Assembly (NCBI GenBank): GCA_026413225.1
Contig: CM048591.1
Coordinates: 71,884,052-71,948,051 of the forward strand
DNA: 64,000 nucleotides
Reading direction: 5' to 3'
From: Otis tarda
Taxonomy: Eukaryota; Chordata; Aves; Otidiformes; Otididae
Made by a program: the position numbers and the translations under genes. Below, piece after piece: positions 1-10,886 of the stretch (position 1 is its first letter; each line of letters starts with the position of its first letter). The notes under the pieces were generated by a model. That model was not told the DNA's origin. It ran no database searches and saw only the letters and a list, made by a program, of their open reading frames with translations.

Positions 1-2
1 GC

Positions 3-953
3 CGCACTCAGAGAGTGGTGGTCAACGGCTCAATGTCCATGTGGAGACCGGTCACGAGTGGCGTCCCTCAGGGGTCTGTGTTGGGCCCGGCCCTGTTCAA
101 CATCTCTGTCGGCGACATGGACAGTGGGATAGAGTGCACCCTCAGCAAGTTTGCCGATGACACCAAGCTGTGTGGTGCCGTCGACACGCTGGAAGGGAGG
201 GATGCCATCCAGAGGGACCTTGACAGGCTGGAGAGGTGGGCCCATGCCAACCTCATGAAGTTCAACCAGGCCAAGTGCAAGGTCCTGCACCTGGGTCGTG
301 GCAATCCCAGGCACAAATACAGGCTGGGCGGAGAATGGATTGAGAGCAGCCCTGAGGAGAAGGACTTGGGAGTGCTGGTGGACGAGAAGCTTAACATGAG
401 CCGGCAATGCACCCTTGTGGCCCAGAAGGCCAACCGCATGCTGGGCTGCATCAAGAGGAGCGTGGCCAGCAGGTCAAGGGAGGTGATTCTCCCCCTCTAC
501 TCTGCCCTGGTGAGACCCCACCTCGAGTACTGCGTCCAGTTCTGGAGTCCCCAACACAAGAAGGACATGGACCAGTTGGAGAAGGTCCAGAGGAGGGCCA
601 CGAGGATGATAAAAGGGCTAGAGCACCTCTCCTATGAGGACAGGCTGAGAGAGTTGGGGCTGTTCAGCCTGGAGAAGAGGAGGCTCCGGGGAGACCTGAT
701 AGCGGTCTTTCAGTACCTCAAGGGGGCCTACAAGAAAGATGGGGAAAGGCTGTTTAGTAGGGCCTGTTGCAATAGGACGAGGGGTAATGGTTTTAAAATA
801 GAGGGGGGAAGAATTAGATTGGAAATTAGGAAAAAATTTTTTACAATGCGAGTAATAGAACACTGGAACAGGTTGCCCAGAAAGGTGGTGGAGGCCCCAT
901 CCCTGGAGACATTCAAGGCCAGGCTGGATGAGGCTCTGAGCAAGCTATTCTAG
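3..953 (+). CDS. CR1 ORF2 protein, C-terminal part of reverse transcriptase (partial)
   Basis: The frame is open from the window edge to a TAG at 951-953, about 316 codons. Early in the frame is the RT motif [10 protein letters not shown] (fingers/palm motif B). It is followed by FADD, the catalytic metal-binding motif C, where most retroelements have YADD and CR1 commonly has FADD. The remainder is the basic CR1 thumb and C-terminal region rich in Arg and Lys (for example [22 protein letters not shown]). In an intact element this protein nicks the target and primes cDNA synthesis from the CR1 RNA. The endonuclease domain and the N-terminal half of RT would lie upstream, outside the window. 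There is no ATG-defined start because this is a partial. No stop or frameshift is seen, so the copy is probably young, but activity cannot be judged from this part. Confidence 0.9.
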   Translation, partial: RTQRVVVNGSMSMWRPVTSGVPQGSVLGPALFNISVGDMDSGIECTLSKFADDTKLCGAVDTLEGRDAIQRDLDRLERWAHANLMKFNQAKCKVLHLGRGNPRHKYRLGGEWIESSPEEKDLGVLVDEKLNMSRQCTLVAQKANRMLGCIKRSVASRSREVILPLYSALVRPHLEYCVQFWSPQHKKDMDQLEKVQRRATRMIKGLEHLSYEDRLRELGLFSLEKRRLRGDLIAVFQYLKGAYKKDGERLFSRACCNRTRGNGFKIEGGRIRLEIRKKFFTMRVIEHWNRLPRKVVEAPSLETFKARLDEALSKLF

Positions 954-1024
954 TCAGGGATGTCCCTGCTTCTTGCAGGGGGGTTGGACTAGATGACCTT
1001 TGAAGGTCCCTTCCAACCCTAACC

Positions 1025-1048
1025 ATTCTATGATTCTGTGATTCTATG
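1025..1048 (+). repeat. CR1 3'-terminal octamer array (3 units)
   Basis: Three consecutive 8-mers attctatg, attctgtg, attctatg close the element. CR1 elements end in such short direct repeats, which are thought to serve in recognition of the RNA 3' end by the reverse transcriptase. Confidence 0.9.
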
Positions 1049-1049
1049 A

Positions 1050-1990
1050 CACTGACCAGCTGCTTAGATCAGTTTCTTGGGTTAGTTTCTCTTAGTGTAC
1101 CAATGTTCATGGGCTCACAAAACAAGTACTGAACAGGGCAAAAGGCTGTGCTATAAACCAGCAATATGTACCACATTTCAGGATGTTTAATAGGACATTT
1201 TTTGAGTATTTTGCATTGATTTTTCCACAGCATTCTGGTGCATGTGAACATATTAACCTGAAAATCTTAACCTCACAAGTGTTGTCTTGTGAAATCTGTC
1301 ACCTTCCACTACAGCCACTCAATAGATAGCTCATTTGTTTTAGGCAAATAAACTGTTGGGGTGGTTGTGATGAAGGCTATTGCGTAATTTATTAAGGAAA
1401 GATTGTTACTCTGTATTTCAAAGCCTGCTAGATTTTGCACATTACTAACAACATTACCTGAATGGGACAATTGATAAAATCCATACTGTTCTTCTGTGCT
1501 CTATATCAAAATCCTAGTTTCAACTTTCATACTTATCCCACATGGAATATGGTTATATTATTGCTGGTATTAATAAAGAAAACTGTAAACTATGAGTACT
1601 GTTCATCACAGTCGATTAGAATCACTCTTCATTAACATGCAAATAAGATAACCCAAAGAGTCTTAGTATTTGAAGTAAAAGTAACCTTGAATATAAGTGA
1701 TGGTAATGAGACACTTTTAAAAGCAGTGAAAACAGCAATTTAAAAAGCAACATTCAAAATGATCAGCTTTGACAATCTCTAAATAATATGAGCTGTTAAT
1801 AACATTGAGAGTGAGAAAGCTGTTGATACAGCAGTATTAGCTCTTCAGATAAGGTCTCCCAAGAATTTCTTTTCCTATGGGAAGGAACTGTTGTCAGATT
1901 TCTCAAACAAGATGCAGCTGGGATGGCAATGGGAGGTAGATCTTGCCCTGCCAAAGTAATTTAGCCTTTAATGACAAATGCTAGTGTGTA
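1050..1990. other. Unique AT-rich sequence
   Basis: Between the CR1 and the first solo LTR I see no recognisable repeat and no frame of coding character. The open frames present are short and of random composition. Confidence 0.6.
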
Positions 1991-3066
1991 TATCGTAGTT
2001 TAGACCCATTCAGAACGGAGCGCTCACAGTCACTCACTCACTCTCCCCATCCTCTGAGGGAATACGGGATTGATAATACAACAAAAAGCTCAAGATTCAA
2101 GATAAGGACAGGAGAGATCATTCAAGTTACCATTACGGGCAAAACAGACTTGACTTGGGAAAAACTATTTCAATTTGCTAACAATAAAACCAAAGCAGGA
2201 TAATGAGGGACAAAATGAGATCTTAAGAACACATTCCCCCCATCCCTCCCTTCTTCCCGGGCTTAATTTCATTCCCAACTAGAACAATTTCTCCCTCCCC
2301 TCTGAGTGGCACAGGGGGAATAGGGAATGGGGGTCACGGTCAGTTGCTTTCCACTGCTGCTTCCTCCTTAAGAGAAGAACTCCTCACATTCCTCCTCTGC
2401 TCCAGCATGGGGTCCCTCTCATGGGCTACAGTCCTTCATGAACTGCTCCAGCATGGGATTTTCCATGGGGTGCAGTCCCTCAGGAACTGGCTTTCCCAGA
2501 GCTGGCCCTCCATGGGCCACAGCCTCCTTCAGACATCCACCTGCCCCGACGTGGGGTCCTCCATGGGCTGCAGGTGGATCTCTGCTCCTCCTTGGGCCTC
2601 CATGGGCTGCAGGGGGACAGCCTGCCTCACCATGGGCAGCACCTCAGGCTGCAGGGGAATCATGTTAGAAACAACATTACTCCTCCCCTTCCTTCTTCAC
2701 TGACCTTGGCATTCACAATCATTCCTTCACAATGAGGCTCAGGGAGATGTCTTTCTTCACTTCTCCTCTCTTCACTTCTTGTGGCCAGGCTGGGCCATTG
2801 AACCCAGACAGCCACCCAGCACGAGGCTAAAGGGTGAGGGTCACAAGGCTAGTGCTCACAGCTCCCCTTCTCTGCCTGCACTACTGTTTTATTTTCCCCT
2901 TCTTAAATACATTATCACAGAAGCATTATTATTGTTGATTGGCTTGGCCCTGGCCAGTGGCGGATCTGCCCTAGAGACTGCCAGGTCCACTGGACAAAGG
3001 GGAAACTTCTAGCAGCTTCTCACAGAAGCTGCCACTGTAGCCACCCTGCTACACAAACACAACACA
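1991..3066 (-). mobile_element. Solo LTR, copy 1 of a ~1.1-kb avian LTR family
   Basis: It aligns over its length with 18717-19854 (same strand) and with 53762-54903 (opposite strand). Shared landmarks are the gataaggacrggrgagat and 'gttacgggcaaaacagact' stretches, the CTGCAG/CCATGG-rich middle, and the block with attggctyggcc and cttaaatac. Sense is minus, because on that strand a CCAAT-type box (from about 2942) and a TATTTAAG-like box (from about 2912) come in promoter order. The ends are degraded: the left edge reads TATCGTAG where TG/CA termini are expected, and no clean target duplication is visible. No gag or pol sequence adjoins it, so it is a solo LTR. The poly(A) signal seen in the other copies is not evident here. 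Confidence 0.88.
2529..2663 (-). other. Small ORF inside solo LTR copy 1 (44 codons)
   Basis: Open frame reading ATG ATT CCC and then Leu-Gln-Pro rich codons to TGA. It is collinear with the 49-codon frame in LTR copies 2 and 4 and ends at the same stop. A one-base deletion relative to those copies just upstream separates the homologous upstream ATG from this frame. The product would be Pro/Gln/Met/Val rich, with no domain I recognise. Translation is unproven; it is listed because the frame recurs across copies. Confidence 0.35.
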
Positions 3067-4662
3067 GTGTTTTACATAGATCCTAGTCCCACCTTCTGAA
3101 ATAGTTTTTTGTACAAGTCCTTATTAAAACTTCTATCCTTGGTAGATAAGATTGTTGAAGTTTGTAGTCAGAGATTTAGGAGCTCCATGGGTGTGATGAA
3201 ACCTTTCTTACCTTCAAGACTTATATTCCTGTCTGTATCTCTGCCCTGAGAAATTTTGTTCCACACTGAGAGCTCAGTATTCACTTTAGAGACTACTTGT
3301 GTGTCTAAATAGGGCCATGCGATACTGTATATAGCTTACACATACACTTCATGAAGTGTGTGAAATAGACTTGAGACATTAACTCAGGTAGCATTCTGTG
3401 CCTATGAGTCTGGTATCTGAGCTAGTATCTCTCCAGCTGGCTCAGAGTGAGGGCAGCTAAGGTTAAAGCGGCTTGCATTGAATGATGCAGACATTTTCAT
3501 CTAATATTTTATAATCTTTTTTTTTTCTTTTTCATTTTCCTGCCCTTCCCCTCCAAGTTGCCTGACATTGATAAAAGCAGATAGCTTGCATATTTAGAAA
3601 GGCTAAAGGGAATCCTGCAACATGTTCATTGATATTACTCAGCTGAATGGTCCCAGCTGGCATTCTGCATGCCTGACAGGGCATCATCACTGATCTTGGA
3701 ATGAGCAACAGACCACTTCCTCCTTCCAGTATCCGAGCCATAAAAATGCATGATCTCCACAGCTTAGACATGCTCAAAGTGTATGGCAAAGTAAATAGAT
3801 TTTTTTTTAACATTGTTTAGGCCATCTGGGGTTAACCGTATCTTGTACTTCTTTGACCTTGAGGATTGCCAAGAATTTCTACATATATTAAAATCTGAAT
3901 TAATTTGAAAAGTGCCTAGAAACTACTGCAGTGGAAATGCCTCTGTTTGTCCCTCTAAGAAGTCTGGAAAATGTACAGTGTTATATGCTTGGACATGTAC
4001 TTTATAAATAGTTAAGAGAATTAAACTTTCAACAAAGAATGGGAAAAAAAGCCCAGGTATAGATGAAAATACTAAGATGGGTATAGGAACTAATACAGTG
4101 TCTTCTGTGCCTTGCACTCAGTAATTATATGCCTAAGATCTGATTTTTCTTTGTCAAGTCTAATACCTGAATGGGACAGAGTTTCTCTGCTGTTGCTATG
4201 GTAGGATAGGAGAGGTAACCTGAAGAGAGAAACAGGGATGACAAATGGGAGAGTTACTATTTGGCTAAAACTTCTAAATGTACATACCAACACCATGACT
4301 GCAAACAGATTCCCACGCACCCATCTCTGGAAATGACTCCACTATGAAACTCTCTCTACCAGCCTTTCTCACAACAGTAAGTTCGATTCAGCTATTTCTG
4401 AACAAGTAGGGATGGTCCCGTTCAGGATGCCTCATGTTACAAAGAGCAGGAAAAAGATGAGTTAAGAAAAAGCTAGAAAGGACTCTGGTGACTGCCTTTT
4501 TTTTTTGCTTATTGGTGCAATGTGGCAGGGGTCATAAGTACTGAGATGAAGAATTGTGACAGCTCTTGTTTCCCCCTCAATTCCTCTCAAACAGGACAAG
4601 CAGGAAAAGTATGAAGCAGAAGAATGAAGATAAGTATCAAAAACCAAAAAGCAGAGCTGAAC
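3067..4662. other. Unique sequence
   Basis: No repeat or gene recognised. Several poly-T runs occur (for example 3513-3528 and 4498-4506). Open frames are short and without conserved motifs. Confidence 0.6.
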
Positions 4663-4837
4663 TTGTGTGCTTGCAGCCCAGAATTGTGCACTTGCAGCCC
4701 AGAAAGCCAACCACATCCTTGGCTATATCAAAAGAAGCATGGCCAGCAGGTCGAGGGAGGTGATTCTTCTCCTCCGCTCTGCTCTGGCGAGACCCCACTT
4801 GGAGTACTGCATCCAGCTCCGGAGCCCCCAACATAAG
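4663..4837 (+). mobile_element. CR1 fragment, internal piece of ORF2 C-terminal region
   Basis: From about 4690 to 4837 the sequence matches the CR1 segment also seen at 411-566 (gcccagaaagccaaccrcat ... gagccccca-like). The fragment ends abruptly after 'caacataagaa' and lacks the CR1 3' tail, so the 3' part was lost or separated. Its left edge shows an imperfect direct duplication of about 20 bp around cttgcagcccagaa (4669 and 4690). Frames are broken. Confidence 0.85.
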
Positions 4838-7800
4838 AATTATGTGTTAGTTTGACAGTGTTTAAAGGGGAGGATACGCTTCCTGACATAACTTCTATTA
4901 CCCGTTTGATAAATTCAAAGAATTGGTTTTCATCCCCTCTGATGTGATGATCTTCCCACCCCCCTTATCACTCTCTTCAGATCTGGAATGTCTTCACAGG
5001 GCTACCTTTGAATGTATTAAGATGTGATTTTTTTCCCCTATTTGCCTCCCACCCCACCAACTGCAATCTGTCTGCATTATCCCATGCATTTTTCTTTCAA
5101 ATTAATGCACTCTTCAGCTTCATGAAAATTCTATGGTATTCCAGAAAGAATAAAGAAACTTGATTCTAACTACAAATAATGGTCAGACTGCTGCATGTAA
5201 GGGAATGACATATTAAGGTTGACAATGTTAACACAAAGACAGCAGTAGAACATTATTTTAGGTGTTAGATTACATTTCAATGTTCTTGTGCCCCTCCTTG
5301 TGACTGAATTAATTTTGAGTTTGCAAGAATAAAAGACAAAGACAGACAGAAACAGACAAGAGGCTCCATTCTGACCTCTCATCCCTTCAGTCTTGTGGAC
5401 ACTCATCAAAATTTCATGTGGAACCTCTCAAGTCATATGGAGTTCACAAAATCAAATTACCTCTCAAATTACCCTTTTGCCTATCTTAATGCTTTCCTCT
5501 CCTTTCAGAAAACTGTCCTCTAAAGCCATATTGCTCGCCTGATCAGGTTTCTTATTGTCACACCTGTCTGCAAAGAGAAATGCATTAGAGATGCATCCCT
5601 TCATCTCTTTATATGACTTAGCATAATGAATGCTTCAAATATATTCTGAATGACAGGCTTTTCACCATGGCCAAGTGACAGTATGTTCACTGTCCAATTA
5701 GAAACAGCTTTGCTGTCCAATATGATTGCTCCGTACTATGTAATTTGGTTTTCTTTAATAAGATGGGATCATCTTCTCATTCCCTTTGAGAATCTTAATG
5801 TAAAGCAACAGTTCAGTTGTCACTTAATGCAATTCCCTTTTTTTTCTCATCCAACCAGATTGCAATATGATTCTGTTACTCTTTATTGAAAAACAAGCTT
5901 GTTCTCTAGAATATGTATAGATGACAGAGTATCTCTGGGGCTGTTAATGGCAGTGTTAGCCAAGGAGGGGTTCTCTGAAGCACCATGCAGATTTTTTCTA
6001 TATTCTATCTATTTCAGTTAAAATATATATTTTGTCATATTCCTTCCCTGCAAAACATATTCTATACGAGTACAATAGATTCCAATCAAATCTCCAAGTT
6101 TTTTTTTTTTCTCTCCTCGTATCTTTACAGTTCATCATTCTTAACAGTTTCACTGTTGAGAATATATGGTTGAAAATAAGGACTTCTAGGGTGTTTTAAG
6201 TAGCAGAAAGTCATCTTATGTATAAAAAAAAAACCCAGAGAACGATTCTCCACATCCACCTTTACTTTTTGATTGCTAGTTGTTTCATGAGCTTCAAAGT
6301 ACGCCAAGACATTTAACTACACAACCAAGAGCTCTGTGAAAACCTTTGCTTCTTACTTGGCATACTTAAGAATTCTCTTTTTCAGTCATGTGTATATGAA
6401 GACTGAGATTACTGGAGAAGACTGAGTTCACAAAACTATTGAAATGCTTTTGTAGGGAAAAACCTCAGAGCTAACCTCAGTTATTCACTGAACATGATGT
6501 ACAAATACCATCTAGCTCAGTGTCTTTCCCACTATTAAGCTTTCCAAGGCTACAGCTTTCAGCATATATGAAAACTCATTAAAAGTACAGACAAAGTGGA
6601 AGAAGACCAGAGCTTGCCAGTTTGGAATGGTGGGAAAAATTCATGACAGCTCCATAAATAAGCAATTAATCCAACAGGATGAAAATATAAGTCTGAAATT
6701 GTAGCTATGGGAAGAAAATGGAAAACAGTGTAGAGGGGTTAATGTCATTTAAAATGTAAGGAAGGGAAATTAAAAAGACAATGGAAGTAAAAGCTAGGGA
6801 TATTCAGGTAATATGGTTCATTGACCTCTAAGCTGATAGGGAAGAAGATGTAAGTAAATGTCTAATAGTGTCTTGCTCTCTCATCAATCCCACACATTCA
6901 AACTCCAGGTCACTCACTGTCTCAATCATTCAGGATTTCTCTCTCCTGTACTTGTGCTTTCCCATTTAATGCCTTAGGCCCAAAACCAGGAAACATGAAA
7001 TGTTTTGTGTTTCTTCTTCAAGTGTGTAACAAGTGTTACCTTTCTACTTGTATGCACAGTGTATCTCTCCTGAATGAAATTAAAAAACAGGAAAAGTCTG
7101 CAGTCTTTTTTTTTTTTGCTATAATTACAGTAAAGGCAGTGATATAGCATCCAGTGTTTTTTGGTCTGACTGATGTTGGATGAAGGGTCATGTTCCTTTG
7201 CCTGGGGGTAAACATCACACTGAAATATCTCTTACAATGAGTCTCCTTTGATTCTAGTTCTTGCAATTCTTTCAAGATTTTTTTTTCTTTGAGTATCAGA
7301 ACTTAAGTGCTTGGATTTTTTCTTACCCCTCCAATGGGGATAATTTAACTAGTCTGTATGACTCAGCAGTGGCTTGTGTTACATCTACATTTAGAATGAA
7401 ATTGATTAATTTGTTTGGATTGATTAATGAGACCTCGGAATCTATGTAGAGAAAGACAAAAATCTGACAGTGCTTTATATTTTTTACATTGTGGATAAAA
7501 TGCTAGAGTTCTCTGACAAAAAAAAAAATCTCAATCTCCAACTTAATTGTTCATGGTATCTCAGACATTTACGTGTCCCCTGACATTAATGAAGCTGACA
7601 TGAGAGTACTTGTGTTCATATACATGTAAGGCCTAAGGCTACAAAGCTATGAAAATGGCTTTTCTTATGTTGTACTGAAACAGAAAAGCCATCGCTGGTT
7701 TGCATTACTTACATTAACGATAATGTTTATCCTTCATATCACTTGTGAATTTCACTACTATAGAATTTGTATACTGTATGTAAAACATGACAGGGTATTA

Positions 7801-8018
7801 TTGTGATTTTGTTAAGAAAACGCATAAGAAGTACGCAAGATATACTGTAGGTGTTGGATCATTGTGATATTGTAAGTAACGGACTGTGGTGGATAACGAT
7901 GCTTAGGTTTAATGAAAGAGGACAGAACAAACTCTAATCTGGATACGAAGAGAACTGTCCCACAGACCAGGGAGACTATCCAAAGGGGTTTTGGTGCTCT
8001 GGATCCCCCATATGTGCT
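4838..8018. other. Unique AT-rich sequence
   Basis: No repeat, gene or RNA recognised. Short poly-T and poly-A runs occur at 6100-6111, 7107-7118 and 7520-7529. Nothing coding-like. Confidence 0.6.
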
Positions 8019-8024
8019 ACCTTG
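8019..8024. repeat. Target-site duplication of the ERV (left copy), accttg
   Basis: The hexamer accttg directly precedes the first base of the 3' LTR and recurs exactly at 12724-12729 after the 5' LTR. Six-base duplications are what alpharetroviral integrases produce, so this fixes both ends of the provirus. Confidence 0.93.
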
Positions 8025-8323
8025 TGTTGCCGCACAACAACGAACAGACCCCCCTACCGGGATCCCATCCCAGGGAGACAGACACAGACACGGATGCCGT
8101 GGAGTCTGCTCTCAATTTACTGCTGCATCGCATCACACATTGCCCGCTACGCAAGCCTGTACAGCTGCTATGCACGCGAATGCATCCACCCCCTACGCCC
8201 ATGTGCCTATCCGTGCCTAGCACAAGGCATTGAGTCAGCAAGCACGCGAATCGTTGTGGACCGCCTTCCCTTTGTACATGCAGCACCTTTCGTAGTCTTG
8301 TTGCTGCCTTGCAGGACCCCATA
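8025..8323 (-). repeat. ERV 3' LTR
   Basis: 299 bp, aligned end to end with the 310-bp LTR at 12414-12723, including tgttgccgcac at the R/U5 end and gcaggrccccata at the U3 end. It is preceded (in sense) by a polypurine tract at 8324-8339. Relative to the other LTR it lacks about 11 bp that contain the TATA-like box. The U3 terminus reads TA rather than the canonical TG in both LTRs. Confidence 0.95.
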
Positions 8324-8339
8324 TCTCCCCCCTCTCTTT
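8324..8339 (-). promoter_or_regulatory. Polypurine tract (plus-strand primer site)
   Basis: Sixteen uninterrupted purines on the minus strand, AAAGAGAGGGGGGAGA, abut the U3 end of the 3' LTR. This is where plus-strand DNA synthesis starts in retroviral reverse transcription. Its position confirms the LTR boundary at 8323/8324. Confidence 0.92.
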
Positions 8340-8344
8340 GCTCT

Positions 8345-8617
8345 TTATAACTGTGCATCCTGCTGCTGAAGGGGCTGATACCCCTGAGTGAATGGTGTCA
8401 TAGCAAGGTAGACTGTGAATATTCGCCTAGTGACTCCATTAATAATGTCATGTATAAACCGTAACAATAGCGGAAACAAGCAGAGTACTATTAAAGCAAC
8501 AACAATCATAGTTAAATCCATAAACATGATATTTCCCAGCCACTGGGGCAAACCAAACTCTTTTTGCAAGTTTTGAATACTTTGGTAAATAGATTCCGAA
8601 TAATCAGTTAGATTCAT
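8345..8617 (-). pseudogene. env: env, transmembrane subunit C-terminal part (membrane anchor and tail)
   Basis: A 90-codon open segment ends a few bases from the polypurine tract, where env ends in alpharetroviruses. It begins with a polar region containing SESIYQSIQNLQKEF and then a short Trp-containing juxtamembrane stretch. A hydrophobic anchor of about 20 residues follows (roughly residues 34-54, VVALIVLCLFPLLL core) and then a cytoplasmic tail. These match the end of a retroviral TM subunit, which holds the envelope trimer in the membrane. The segment is cut off from the upstream TM part at 8849-9235. In the intervening 230 bases I found no open frame carrying the disulfide-loop region, so the gene is broken there. 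It is a remnant, not a functional gene. Confidence 0.82.
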
Positions 8618-8848
8618 GCAGCAAAGTCCATCAAAATTTTGGCAACCATAACTTTGTACTACTAATAAAATCTACTACTACTTTATTCTGTTACCAACCT
8701 GACTACGCCAGAAACACCGCTGAGCAGGAGGGTGATTATCAGCGGGGTTAAAGCAGAGAAATGGGGCAGGCACAGCACCTTCAGGGCATTCCCTGTTGTT
8801 CGCTTTGTGCGCTCTAGATCCCTTCTCCCCTCTCCGAGTCACCTCTAT

Positions 8849-9235
8849 CTACACCCTCAGCAGATTCAGTGAAAGAGTACTGACTAGACGTTGCTGTATG
8901 TGTGGCCGGCGCACGCAACAAGGCCTGTTAAATGTACTCTGCAGGCTAGCAGCGGTTCTGTTTTGTAAAGTAGTGTAGTACATAGAATCTACATCAGTTA
9001 ACAGCGTTAATAGGGCCGATGCAGTTGCGTTTGTTCGCTTAGCAAGCCAATAGCCCAATTTATTTAGCATAGCTAATGCCTGGGCACTTGCCACACCAGG
9101 TGCAAAGATTGCAGCAGCAATAATTTCACTTGGTTTCCAAAACTCTGTATTATCTTGGCAATCAGATTCAAAGCTATGTATGTTTCGTTTAGGTCTTTTT
9201 ATGCTGTCTGGATTTTGATATGTTAGTGCTTGCAT
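8849..9235 (-). pseudogene. env: env, SU/TM junction with fusion-peptide and heptad region
   Basis: A 128-codon open segment. Near residues 15-18 is RPKR, a furin-type cleavage motif that marks the SU/TM boundary. About 20-30 residues on is a hydrophobic, Ala- and Gly-rich internal fusion-peptide-like stretch (IIAAAIFAPGVASAQAL) with Cys shortly before it, as in avian alpharetroviral TM. A Leu-rich heptad region with an N-glycosylation site (NAT) and a second one (NRT) follow. After about residue 95 the frame leaves the TM homology and ends at a stop, so a frameshift lies near 8950. Sequence just upstream (9236-9320) carries a short Asn-Ile-Thr-containing SU C-terminal remnant in another frame. 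Confidence 0.85.
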
Positions 9236-9559
9236 GACTACACCATACTGCGTCGTTGCGATGTGTAGGTCTTAAAGCATTTACAGTCATTACCCCTCTA
9301 GTAATATTAGCTTCTGAATAGTTTAAAAAAAAATAATATATATATATAGACAGAAGTCCATTTTTACTGATCCCAAAAGTTCCATCTCTTGTAGTTCAGC
9401 ACTCAGCACTGGTGGCTGCTGTTGTTTTACACAGAGCTGCCATCTTACTGTTATCTGATAGGTCAATCAAGCATGTTCTGAAAGGCTTATTTGCAGATGA
9501 TACAGCTGGAAACTGTGGGTTTAAGTCCCACCTGGGTGAGCTGGAGAGCGCCGTGCTGC
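9236..9559 (-). pseudogene. env: Residual SU/intervening ERV segment
   Basis: This stretch separates integrase from the TM remnant. About 85 bases next to the TM part read, in a shifted frame, as the last part of SU with an NIT glycosylation site. The rest, including an A/T run near 9324-9349, shows no recognisable envelope sequence. A normal SU gene needs about 1 kb, so most receptor-binding sequence has been deleted. Confidence 0.55.
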
Positions 9560-10321
9560 TCAGTCACCCTGCCGATCCTCCAGCCACAGCTGTACCAACC
9601 AGGCTGGGATCCATCGGGTCCCCGCACTTGTGGAGATACAAGCATACGCTCGTCCCCATGTTAGCAGATCAGCGGGACCTTCCCAATGTGGGTTTTCCGG
9701 CAGGCGGTACTGGACCTTTGGGAGTGCCTTGCCCCCAAACAGCAGCTGGTGCAAAGAAAAATGATTTCGAATAAGGGAAACAGATTGGGGGTCAGCGAAG
9801 GACATATGATTCAGTACCATAAGGGCTTTATCGACTAAGACCTCTGGCGAACCCCTCTCTCCCCACTCTCTTAGGCGCGTTAGCTGTGCTTTCAGAGTTC
9901 TGTGTGTGCGTTCTACAATCACCTGCCTGCTGCTGTTCAGAGGAATGCCAAATGTATGGCGCACTCCGCACATCTGCAGGAAGTGGCAAAACGCTTGTGA
10001 TCGATAATTCGGTCCATTGTCGGTCTTTATCTCCTGAGGTACCCCTAGGCAGGCAAAAGCCTGGTTTAGGTGCAGGATGGATTTCTGTGCCATGGACCTC
10101 GTGAATGGACACGCGAAGAGAGCTTGGGAGCAAGTGTCAACCGCAACATGAATGTACTTAAGATGGCCAAATGGCGCGTACTCTGTGATATCCACTTTCC
10201 ATACTTGGTTCAGAGCATACCCCCGGGGGTTAATGCCTGGGTAATATAAGGGCTGGTTCGGCTTTGCAGCTTGGCATGCCGGACAGGCTGCCACTATAGC
10301 CCGAGCCTGTGAGATGGGCAG
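9560..10321 (-). pseudogene. pol: pol, integrase (core and C-terminal domains open)
   Basis: Retroviral integrase, which inserts viral DNA into the host genome. The open segment after the TGA at 10322-10324 starts inside the N-terminal zinc-binding domain and includes its CPAC pair; the HX3H pair lies just upstream of that stop. Counting from the Val/Met codon at 10294, the catalytic triad is complete: D35 in VDIT, D92 in TDNG and E128 in IVERTH, with the typical 35-residue spacing between the second Asp and Glu. The SH3-like C-terminal DNA-binding domain is recognisable (RAYACISTSAGTRWIPAWLVQ region). The frame is the same as the RNase H segment. This is the best-kept viral gene here, but a nonsense codon and the lack of RT make the locus a pseudogene. 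Confidence 0.93.
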
Positions 10322-10800
10322 TCAGAACTGACGTCGTATGGCGTGTGCACCCTGATGATAAAACTTATGGGACTGACAGGCCTGTTCAAACAGACTTGGC
10401 ATTGGCTCCGCATACATAGTAACGGGTGACCCAGGGGCTTGGTCCATTTGGGCGTTGCCTTTGGCAAGTGGGCCTGGTAGCCGAGTGTGACTGCGAATAT
10501 GGGTAATGAAGAAAGGGGCAGCTCGCATTGAGAGATGGGTATGCAGGTCTTGGGTGTCCTTAGTCAGGACTGCTAAGGCTTTCAACAGCCTAGTTACTAG
10601 GACGAAACAGTACTCGCTGTCCGTGACGATGTTAATTGGCTCGGTGAGCCATTGCTCTAGAACCGCTCGAATAGCCTGCAGTTTTAGGTCTTGCAGACTC
10701 CCCGTTCCTACCCACACACGCTGGTGCCATTTCTCTCAGTCATACCAAACGTACACCGCTTGTCGTGTTTTCCCCGATGCATCGGTGAAAACTGTCTGGC
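10322..10800 (-). pseudogene. pol: pol, RNase H domain and integrase N-terminus
   Basis: RNase H degrades the RNA strand during reverse transcription. The domain starts near 10800 with TDASGK (first catalytic Asp), then has VTDSEY (third acidic position) and GNAQMDQ (last Asp). The second catalytic position, normally Glu in an ELxA-type motif, reads KLQA here, so a key residue seems lost. A TGA lies at 10736-10738, and the frame ends in a second TGA at 10322-10324 within the integrase zinc domain, just after its HX3H pair (SHKFYH). Upstream, only about 30 codons of connection-like sequence separate it from the protease remnant, so the RT palm with YMDD-type motifs is absent. Confidence 0.88.
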
Positions 10801-10886
10801 CGGACACAGTGCGTAGTGAGAGGGGAATGACAGGCCTACAGGGGAAGGACGTGGTTTCCCAAGGGTACCCGAGTAATTAGCGACTG

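Larger units (their letters stand above)
1..1049 (+). mobile_element. CR1 LINE, 3' part, truncated by window start
   Basis: Non-LTR retrotransposon of the chicken-repeat-1 group. The sequence encodes the end of the reverse-transcriptase protein, followed by a short 3' UTR with the CR1 tail phrase around 'ctagatgacctttgaaggtcccttccaaccct'-like sequence. It stops at three octamers of ATTCTATG type at 1025-1048 instead of a poly(A) tail. These octamers are the recognised CR1 3' end, so strand and boundary are firm. The 5' side continues beyond the window. The reading frame is unbroken, which makes this the best-preserved CR1 copy here. Confidence 0.96.

Noticed and set aside
9500-9545. tRNA-like T-arm (gggtttaagtcccac)
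   Set aside because: Only one arm-like hairpin is present; no acceptor stem or anticodon arm could be placed, and it lies inside the ERV.
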